A stretch of 18,060 bases of DNA from JAKVCB01 sp963578605. GTDB lineage: Bacteria; Planctomycetota; Planctomycetia; Pirellulales; Lacipirellulaceae. The notes under the pieces were generated by a model. It made no database searches. It saw nothing but the letters and a program-made list of their open reading frames with translations, and was not told the DNA's origin. Position 1 is the stretch's first letter. The number at the start of each line of letters is the position of its first letter. Both the position numbers and the translations under genes were made by a program. Where the stretch lies: positions 1-18,060 of the forward strand of contig CAUZEA010000107.1 in assembly GCA_963578605.1 (NCBI GenBank). Reading direction: 5' to 3'. This document shows positions 7,861-13,777 of this stretch, piece by piece.

Positions 7861-9897
7861 ATGATCCCGATCCAATATCTTGACGCTGCTCCTGAACTGA
7901 CGAGCGATCTTTCTACCGGTGCCTGGGCAAAGCTGCTGTGGCACGAACAGTTCACGACGCCCGGCCAGCCTGGTGCCGAGCCGACGCCGGGGACAACGTT
8001 TGCGATGGCCCATGATGGAGACAACCTCTATCTCGCCGTGAGCTGTAGCGTGTCTGCAAGTCAAACGCAGGAACAGCTTGCAAGAGAGAATGTACAGATC
8101 GTCCTCGATCCTGAATGCAGCGGAGAACGTGTGGGAATTTTTGTCTGTTACGCCGATGGCAAGATTGCGTCGTCGGCCCTTGAAGACCAGGATGGCCGGA
8201 AGGAAGCGTGGCCGGGCGAGATCGGCTGTGCGACCCGATTGCAGCCCGGGCAATACTCGATAGCGCTCAAAGTTCCGCTCACCCAGCTCATCCATCGTGA
8301 CAACGGTTTGCACCGAATTCAATTCAATGTAACCCGGGTGCCTGAGCAGAACATGCCAGAGGGTTTGTTGTGCTATCCGCCCCTGGAACAGACACAATTC
8401 TGGTATCCCTGCAATGCGATCGGCAAGGCGGTGTTTGAACACCCGGACTTGCTCGAGGCATTTGCCTGGGACGTTCGGCGGGCAGGACGCGGCCGAATAG
8501 TCCGGAACAATGAAGAAGCGGTATGTCGACAGGCTGTGACGCTGACCAATTTCTCCACGGAAGACCGGGATGTGGATTTGCGCGTGGAGCTTTTGCAAGT
8601 CCGCAAGCCGCCCTCGGCACAGACAGAGTGCCGACTGAGCGTCGGCGCAGGCAAGTCGCACACCGAAAGCATCGAACTTCCCGTGCCGGAGGGATTCAAC
8701 TATGGGTACGTTCACGTATCGCTGCATGAGCCGGACACGGGCCGCTCGGTCAGCGAGAACCGTATCCTCATCGAGTCGGAACCACTTTCCTGGAAACAGC
8801 ATTTCATCACACGGGGCGACGGTCAGGGCGGTTACACCTGCATCGCGGCACAGCAGCAGGTGTTGCCACAATATGAAGGCCGCCGGATCGTCCCGTACGG
8901 CCTGGCCACCATGGACAACGGCGAGGTCATCTGCGCCGCTATTGCCGCGGAACACCCGGAGCAGACGCTGATCGCCATCAGCGGTGACGGCGGAACGACG
9001 TGGGGTGAGTACATTGTGCTGCACGGGATTTACGTGCGCCCGATGATGTTGGCGTACCTCGGCGGCGGTGTGGTCACGTTTGAATCGGGCAACACTAGCG
9101 AGCGAATGCGGCTGTTCAGCCACGACTACGGGCGCACGTGGGATGAGCGTGTTGCGGTGCCGCCGGCGCCGGACGGCCAGCAGTTCGCCGTTGAGGGCAG
9201 TCCGTTGGTCGATCGCGACGAGCAGGGCAAGGCCATCCGCATCGCGCAGACGGGGTATACCCTGGAAGGCGCGGCACCGTACTGGAAACGAACCGAATAC
9301 ATCCGCTGGTCGGAAGACGGAGGGCGCACCTGGCGGCGCGTGGATTGTCCCCCAACATGGCGCAGTACCGAGACCTATAACGGCAAAACCTACGAGCTGG
9401 GCTGTGCTGAAGGATCGCTCGTGCGTGCGGCCAACGGTTGGTTGGTGGCGGCGCTGCGCACCTGGGTGCCGGTGCAGTTCCACGACCACCCGTACTTCGA
9501 CGACAACCTGGAAGGAACCTGCGTTTCTATTTCCAAAGACGACGGAGTGACGTGGTCGCCGCGGCAAATGATATTCGAAGGTGGACGGCACCATCCCACG
9601 CTGCTCTGCATGCCCGACGGTGACCTGGTCATGGTCGTCATCCGCCGGATTGATTTCCGCAACGGCGAACTCGTCAGCTATCGGCGCGGGTGCGATGCGG
9701 TAGTCAGCTGTGATCACGGCGAGACATGGGACCTGGAACGCATGATTGTGCTTGATGATGTCGCATACTGCGACGGCGAACATTGGACCAGCGGTGGATG
9801 CGGCCACCTGAGTTCGACGCTGCTCTCCGACGGATCAATCCTGACAGGCTACTCCAATAACTACACCGGCGGCGTGCTGATCCGCTGGAGACCTTGA
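7861..9897 (+). CDS. CBM9-like + sialidase-like propeller protein, copy D (mosaic)
   Basis: The product has 678 residues. Residues 1-197 are the CBM9/DOMON-like sandwich, 198-325 the linker domain, 330-678 the propeller. Asp boxes lie at 374-381, 420-427, 484-491, 558-565 and 616-623. The FRIP-like Arg is in YEGRRIVPYG. No signal peptide is seen. From about 8701 to 9400 the DNA follows copy A (identical over the first 81 bases compared). From about 9410 to the end it follows copy B, sharing GAAGGATCGCTCGTGCGTGC, HDHPYFDD, the PTLLCMP run and VAYCDGEHW. The gene is therefore a mosaic, best explained by gene conversion. Its loop after the first propeller strand is the shortest of the four (AAEHPEQ). 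It closes the array and converges with the Gfo/Idh/MocA gene 63 bp further on. Confidence 0.88.
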   Translation: MIPIQYLDAAPELTSDLSTGAWAKLLWHEQFTTPGQPGAEPTPGTTFAMAHDGDNLYLAVSCSVSASQTQEQLARENVQIVLDPECSGERVGIFVCYADGKIASSALEDQDGRKEAWPGEIGCATRLQPGQYSIALKVPLTQLIHRDNGLHRIQFNVTRVPEQNMPEGLLCYPPLEQTQFWYPCNAIGKAVFEHPDLLEAFAWDVRRAGRGRIVRNNEEAVCRQAVTLTNFSTEDRDVDLRVELLQVRKPPSAQTECRLSVGAGKSHTESIELPVPEGFNYGYVHVSLHEPDTGRSVSENRILIESEPLSWKQHFITRGDGQGGYTCIAAQQQVLPQYEGRRIVPYGLATMDNGEVICAAIAAEHPEQTLIAISGDGGTTWGEYIVLHGIYVRPMMLAYLGGGVVTFESGNTSERMRLFSHDYGRTWDERVAVPPAPDGQQFAVEGSPLVDRDEQGKAIRIAQTGYTLEGAAPYWKRTEYIRWSEDGGRTWRRVDCPPTWRSTETYNGKTYELGCAEGSLVRAANGWLVAALRTWVPVQFHDHPYFDDNLEGTCVSISKDDGVTWSPRQMIFEGGRHHPTLLCMPDGDLVMVVIRRIDFRNGELVSYRRGCDAVVSCDHGETWDLERMIVLDDVAYCDGEHWTSGGCGHLSSTLLSDGSILTGYSNNYTGGVLIRWRP

Positions 9898-9960
9898 GAT
9901 CGTATCGCGATCGCTTTGCCGGGGCGGGCACGCAACACCAACGGTTTCTGAGGGCAACTC
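9898..9960. other. Convergent intergenic gap
   Basis: These 63 bases lie between the stop of copy D and the stop of the minus-strand oxidoreductase. They hold an ATCGCGAT self-complementary octamer near 9906 but no hairpin with a T-run. The conserved array spacer is not present here, which marks the right end of the array. Confidence 0.5.
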
Positions 9961-11235
9961 TCAGCCACCCAGGCTGACCACGCAACCTTGCCGCATGGCC
10001 CGGTCCGCGGCATAGGCAATCTCATGGCTGTAGACCGAGTCGATAAGATGCGTGGTCGACGCCGACGGCTGTTCGCCACGGACAACACGCACAAAATCTG
10101 CCACTAGTCGCAGATCTCCACCACCATGCATATCACCACTCGAATCGACCTCAACCCGCTTTTCCTGATAGAGATCCTCGTGATCCGCATCCGGTTTCCT
10201 GATGACCAGGCAGCCATCTTCCATCGTCCCTTCGATTTCCCCCTCTGTACCACGGACATGAATATTCCGGCAGGCTTTTGCGGTCCCACCCACCATCTCG
10301 TGTGTCGCCACCGACCCATCATCAAACTCAATCATGACCGATTGATGATCGACCACGTCGTTATCACACCGCCAGACACACCGGCCATGGGGATTATCCC
10401 CTTTGAGATTCTCAATTTTCTGAGCATCGGTCAGATTGGAAATATGTTCGATGTCTCGCCATACATGCGTCGAATAGAGATCATTGCCGATGAAGTTTTT
10501 TCTGGCGGAGTAGTGACAGGTCGATTCAATCTCGCAATCGACCAGGCACTTCAACCCGGAACCCGCCGGGGCATTTTCCTCACGAAAATACATGCGTGAA
10601 CCAAAGCTGGACACGCGCCCAGGAACACTCCCGCTCTTTAACCAGCAGATCAGATCCAGGTCATGACAGCATTTCGCCAGTAGCATGGGACAGACCTCCT
10701 CGCGATTCCATTTGCCACGCACAAAACTTTGGCCCATGTGATCATATCCAACATTCTCGCTGGTATGGATGGCCATGATTCGGCCAATTTCTCCTTCGGC
10801 AATTAAGCGTTGAACGGCAATATAAAACGGCGCGTGGCGCAGTATGTGACAGATCATCAGGATGTGGTCAGCCTTCTCTGCGGCATCGACGAGAGTTGCC
10901 AGCTCTTCGTGCGATTTGGCAATCGGTTTTTCCAGCAGGAGATGATAGCCTGCCTCGACCACCGGGATTGACGTTGGAACGTGCAACTGATCCATCGTGC
11001 CATTGATCACCGCATCTGCCATCTTCGGTTGCCGGGAAAATATTTCGGCATTTTCAAAGCACGCCTCTGTGGGGATGTTGAATATTTCGGCCGCCTTATT
11101 GCGACGAATTTCATCAGGATCGGCCACGGCCACAACCCGCATTTTGTCCGGATGCTGGAGCGCATATTCACTGTAGACCAACGATCGATTGCCAGCCCCA
11201 AGAATCGCTATGGTAACGGGTTGACCGTGTGACAT
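9961..11235 (-). CDS. Gfo/Idh/MocA family NAD(P)-dependent oxidoreductase
   Basis: The chosen start is the ATG at 11233-11235, which has GAGGGG 9 nt upstream; the same frame also opens at a GTG at 11260-11262. The product has 424 residues. An N-terminal Rossmann fold is marked by VTIAILGAGNRS (GAGNR at 13-17) and VVAVADPD at the end of the second strand. EKPIAKS at 102-108 holds the catalytic Lys of the EKP motif, and KCCHDLDLICWL around 188-199 fits the family's substrate-binding His/Asp helix. The C-terminal half is the usual beta-sheet domain, ending in a helix-rich tail. Such enzymes oxidise or reduce sugars, inositols or amino-sugar derivatives with NAD(P); the substrate is not readable here. 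There is no signal peptide. It lies downstream of the MetE-like gene on the same strand, but with about 190 bp between and a putative own promoter. Confidence 0.9.
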   Translation of the reverse strand: MSHGQPVTIAILGAGNRSLVYSEYALQHPDKMRVVAVADPDEIRRNKAAEIFNIPTEACFENAEIFSRQPKMADAVINGTMDQLHVPTSIPVVEAGYHLLLEKPIAKSHEELATLVDAAEKADHILMICHILRHAPFYIAVQRLIAEGEIGRIMAIHTSENVGYDHMGQSFVRGKWNREEVCPMLLAKCCHDLDLICWLKSGSVPGRVSSFGSRMYFREENAPAGSGLKCLVDCEIESTCHYSARKNFIGNDLYSTHVWRDIEHISNLTDAQKIENLKGDNPHGRCVWRCDNDVVDHQSVMIEFDDGSVATHEMVGGTAKACRNIHVRGTEGEIEGTMEDGCLVIRKPDADHEDLYQEKRVEVDSSGDMHGGGDLRLVADFVRVVRGEQPSASTTHLIDSVYSHEIAYAADRAMRQGCVVSLGG

Positions 11236-11271
11236 TCTGCAATACCCCTCGTTGCCAAACACCGATTATGA

Positions 11272-11293
11272 GTCAGGGCCGCGCCGGCCTGAC
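11272..11293. promoter_or_regulatory. Hairpin in the leader of the oxidoreductase gene
   Basis: GTCAGG(G)CC and GGCCTGAC form an 8-bp stem with a one-base bulge around a GCGCC loop. It lies about 40-60 nt upstream of the oxidoreductase start and just downstream of the candidate -10 box on the minus strand, so it would fall at the 5' end of the transcript or act as an operator. No T-run follows. Confidence 0.4.
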
Positions 11294-11307
11294 GAATGGG
11301 AGCTTGG

Positions 11308-11334
11308 ATTGTAGCAGACCACCACGGGAGGCAA
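11308..11334 (-). promoter_or_regulatory. Candidate promoter for the oxidoreductase gene
   Basis: On the minus strand TACAAT (complement of 11308-11313) is a strong -10 match. TTGCCT (complement of 11329-11334) lies 15 nt upstream of it, slightly short of the ideal spacing. The -10 box is about 73 nt from the start codon. This would uncouple the oxidoreductase from the upstream MetE-like gene. Confidence 0.35.
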
Positions 11335-11360
11335 CACACGGGATGAAGAATGACTCACAG

Positions 11361-11399
11361 ATCACCGCGTAGAAGAATCACCGCGTAGAAGAATCACCG
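11361..11399. repeat. 16-bp tandem repeat, about 2.4 copies
   Basis: ATCACCGCGTAGAAGA is present at 11361-11376, again without change at 11377-11392, and as a partial third copy (ATCACCG) at 11393-11399. It sits 30-65 bp beyond the stop codon of the MetE-like gene, in the gap before the oxidoreductase promoter. It has no coding role that I can see; slippage is the simplest origin. Confidence 0.85.
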
Positions 11400-11427
11400 A
11401 CGTTGCGGCAACCGCAGGTGCTCGCAG

Positions 11428-12495
11428 CTAGCCAAACCTGGCCCGCAAACGGTGCGCGGCTTCGACTTCGTTCTTTAACTTTAAATAGACTTCGTCCAGG
11501 CTCACATCTGCAGCCGATCCCGGCGCAAAGCCACAATCGGGATTTAGCGTGATCCGCTCCGGCGCAAGATACTCCAGCGCCGCTTCCACGCGATTAACGA
11601 TCGTCTCCACCGAGTCAATCTGCCCAGGCTGGCAACTCACACAACCCAGCCCAACCTCAACATGCTCCGGAAGTTTTTGAAACACGGCCATATCGCCGGC
11701 GCCAGGAGTTGTGAACTCCATGGTGATATGCCCCACCTTGAGCCGGCCCAACTGCCGCAGGATCGGCTCGTAGTCACCACGGTGCTCGGCCTCGCCACGG
11801 GCCCGCGCCCCCGCCCGGCGACAGAGATGCACGGCCAGCTTAACCCCCTCGATGCCGTCGACCACCTGGTTGTCCATATCGACCGCAAAATCAGCGGCGC
11901 AATCCGGGTCCTCGTATTGGGCACGTACGTCGGGGTCGACGAACAGGCACAAGTGCGGGTCGTCGACCTGCACGATAGTTACGCCTGCGTCGCGGAGCAA
12001 CTCGACCTCCCGTCGTAAAATAGGCACGCAATCACGCACAAAGTCCTCGCGCGCGGGATATGCAGCAGATGATTTTTCCGCATCCCACATCCTTTCACCC
12101 AGTAAGGCGGGCGCAGGCAGCGTGGCCTTGATCGGCCGGTCGGTAAATTGTCTCAGGCAGGCCACTTCGCGAGCGATAAACCCCGGCTGCTTGGGGGCGA
12201 TGCGGTCGACGATGATCGTCCACGGTCGCCCGTCGGCCGGGTTACGGCTGAGCTGAAATCCGTGAGCCAACTCGGCAATCACTCCGATGTAGGATTTCCG
12301 CTGCCATTCGCCATCAGAAATGACATCCAGCCCCGCCGCTTCCTGCAGCGCTGCCACGTACCCGACGGCAATCCCCATGAGACGTTCGTATTCATCGGGC
12401 GATTGGGAACTCCCTTCGGAGATCAGGTCCTTGACGAAACTCGGCCGCGGCATCGAGCCAATGACCGACGCGGGAAAAAGGGGGGTATCGTTCAT
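11428..12495 (-). CDS. MetE C-terminal-domain-like (cobalamin-independent methionine synthase family) protein
   Basis: The product has 355 residues, the size of a stand-alone MetE catalytic domain without the N-terminal half. The N-terminal GSMPRP is typical of this family. Candidate zinc ligands are His223-x-Cys225 (VHLCR), Glu260 (MEFTTPGAG) and Cys321 (NPDCGFAP). The Glu-to-Cys distance of 61 residues equals that of E. coli MetE (Glu665 to Cys726), while the His/Cys-to-Glu distance is longer. DGEW at 61-64 and QVDDPH at 176-181 are further family features. The family transfers methyl groups to thiols such as homocysteine; the donor and acceptor here are unknown. The ATG overlaps the TGA of the upstream nucleotidyltransferase by 4 bp (ATGA), which implies one transcript and coupled translation. 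The fold is well supported, the physiological reaction is not. Confidence 0.85.
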   Translation of the reverse strand: MNDTPLFPASVIGSMPRPSFVKDLISEGSSQSPDEYERLMGIAVGYVAALQEAAGLDVISDGEWQRKSYIGVIAELAHGFQLSRNPADGRPWTIIVDRIAPKQPGFIAREVACLRQFTDRPIKATLPAPALLGERMWDAEKSSAAYPAREDFVRDCVPILRREVELLRDAGVTIVQVDDPHLCLFVDPDVRAQYEDPDCAADFAVDMDNQVVDGIEGVKLAVHLCRRAGARARGEAEHRGDYEPILRQLGRLKVGHITMEFTTPGAGDMAVFQKLPEHVEVGLGCVSCQPGQIDSVETIVNRVEAALEYLAPERITLNPDCGFAPGSAADVSLDEVYLKLKNEVEAAHRLRARFG

Positions 12496-13259
12496 TTGTC
12501 AACGTGCCTCTCTGTCCAAAAATGCCGCGCGTAGTCGAAGTCCTGCTGCGTATCGACTTCGATGTACCCACCAGGCGTATCGACATGTGTCATCGTCACG
12601 CCACGCTCAATCATTTCCTGCAGCAAATGAATTTTGTAGGCCTTCTCGAATACGCTGGCCTCGCGCCACGACCGGCCTGCGGAGAGTTCCCGACACCGAT
12701 GGTAGTGTTCACGCAACTGGGCTGCGCCGCGGGCAGAACACTTCGCCACGCCGATGTATTCGCCGTACGCGTCACCTTCGGAAATATCACGATCAATGCG
12801 TGTCACCTTTCCATTGTGGACGGTTACTTTTTCGGCATCATCTGTCGGATGCTCAGACCGTGCCGCGTACCGATCCAGCCAGCACGTATCAACCGCCAGT
12901 GTAATATCGTCTTTACAGCCCAACAGCGAATCAACAACCTGCCGCGTAAACAGGATATCGCTGTAGCAACAGATAAACGGCTGGTCCATCAGGTCTTCTG
13001 CATAGAACAGCGAGGCCAGGATATTATTGTTTGGCCAGTCTGAATTGTGGCGGAAAGTGAATTCGGGATAGGCGTCGCGGACCTGCTCGATGCGATAACC
13101 ACCGATGAAACAAAACCGATCCACACCGTTGGCACGGAAGGCCTCCAAGGCCCAATCCAGAATCGTGCGCCCCGACACGTCGGCAAAGCACTTGGGTGTA
13201 TTGGCGGTGGTGGGCATCAGCCTCTGCCCGCGCCCGGCACCGATGATAATGACTTGCAT
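12492..13259 (-). CDS. LicC-like sugar/choline-phosphate nucleotidyltransferase
   Basis: The product has 255 residues, the full length of a single-domain NTP transferase. GAGRGQRL at 7-14 followed by PTTANTPKCF at 16-25 is the nucleotide-binding loop with its conserved Lys23. NNNILASLFYAEDL at 77-90 resembles the NN-I-x-SL motif of phosphocholine cytidylyltransferases such as LicC. Asp101 in YSDILF is the likely metal ligand. GGYIEVDT near the C-terminus fits the second acidic site. The enzyme should couple an NTP, probably CTP, to a phosphorylated small molecule or sugar. The start ATG has GAGG 10 nt upstream. It is the first gene of the minus-strand pair and overlaps the MetE-like gene by 4 bp. 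Family-level confidence is high; the nucleotide and acceptor are inferred only from the LicC-like motif. Confidence 0.85.
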   Translation of the reverse strand: MQVIIIGAGRGQRLMPTTANTPKCFADVSGRTILDWALEAFRANGVDRFCFIGGYRIEQVRDAYPEFTFRHNSDWPNNNILASLFYAEDLMDQPFICCYSDILFTRQVVDSLLGCKDDITLAVDTCWLDRYAARSEHPTDDAEKVTVHNGKVTRIDRDISEGDAYGEYIGVAKCSARGAAQLREHYHRCRELSAGRSWREASVFEKAYKIHLLQEMIERGVTMTHVDTPGGYIEVDTQQDFDYARHFWTERHVDK

Positions 13260-13404
13260 ACGCTGTGGATCCTCAACGCCTGAAGGCCGGCTACGACTCT
13301 AAGCCTGGTGTTTCCGTGGGGTTCCGACGATTTTGACACGCAGTCTGTCCGCCGTCAACGACGCTGGTGGGGCCCGTGTCGCAAATCGATCTTAAGGTAC
13401 AACC

Positions 13405-13434
13405 GAACCGGTGCCGGTAGTATCTACCCGGTTC
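13405..13434. promoter_or_regulatory. Bulged hairpin between the divergent genes
   Basis: GAACCG (13405-13410) pairs with CGGTTC (13429-13434), and inside it GGTAG (13416-13420) pairs with CTACC (13424-13428) around a TAT loop. The bases GTGCC are left as a 5-nt bulge on one side. In total 11 bp pair in 30 nt. There is no T-run, so a regulatory or structural role is more likely than termination. Confidence 0.4.
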
Positions 13435-13596
13435 AAGTCGCCCAAGAAGGATAAGCCTAACTGGAAAATATTGGTGGAGTAACACACGGTGCGTCATCAT
13501 TCTCAGCGCTCCGCCGTCAATCGTCGACAATCAGCTCGTCGCCGGCCTTGGTGCCCAACAACGAAAAAGTAACAACGACACGCAGCGTGAACCACT

Positions 13597-13611
13597 TCTC
13601 GGTGACCGAGA
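13597..13611. promoter_or_regulatory. Operator-like palindrome upstream of the sulfatase-like gene
   Basis: TCTCGGT-G-ACCGAGA is a perfect 7-bp inverted repeat around a single base, about 165 bp upstream of the chosen start of the sulfatase-TPR gene. Its compact symmetric form is like a site for a dimeric repressor. No second copy was seen. Confidence 0.35.
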
Positions 13612-13777
13612 GCAGTGCGGAATAAACCTGTTCGACTCAAAAGTGCCCTTCGACAATTCGGCGCTTGACCTCACTGCAACGATTATGAATGATGAAATAG
13701 TTCAACTGCATAATATTTTCTACTCTTCCAGTCATTCCAGTTACGGTGAACAACCGAAACGGTTAAGGTTTTGCGTG

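Larger units (their letters stand above)
13260..13777. other. Divergent intergenic region with two inverted repeats
   Basis: About 520 bp separate the divergent nucleotidyltransferase and sulfatase-like genes if the latter starts at 13778. I see no credible gene here. The plus frame upstream of 13778 is open back to a GTG at 13643, but it has no ribosome site. It would add 45 mostly polar residues ahead of what is clearly an N-terminal signal anchor. The region contains the hairpin at 13405-13434 and the palindrome at 13597-13611. No convincing promoter could be placed for either gene. Confidence 0.5.

Noticed and set aside
7834..9807. 657-codon minus-strand open frame opposite copy D, with shorter ones opposite A, B and C
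   Set aside because: It is the mirror of a strongly biased GC-rich coding frame. It has no ribosome site or family motif, and its translation only reflects the reverse complement of the sialidase repeats. The length is remarkable but explained by codon bias.
11361..11399. CRISPR-like repeat
   Set aside because: Units are 16 bp and directly abutting, with no spacers; a simple tandem duplication.
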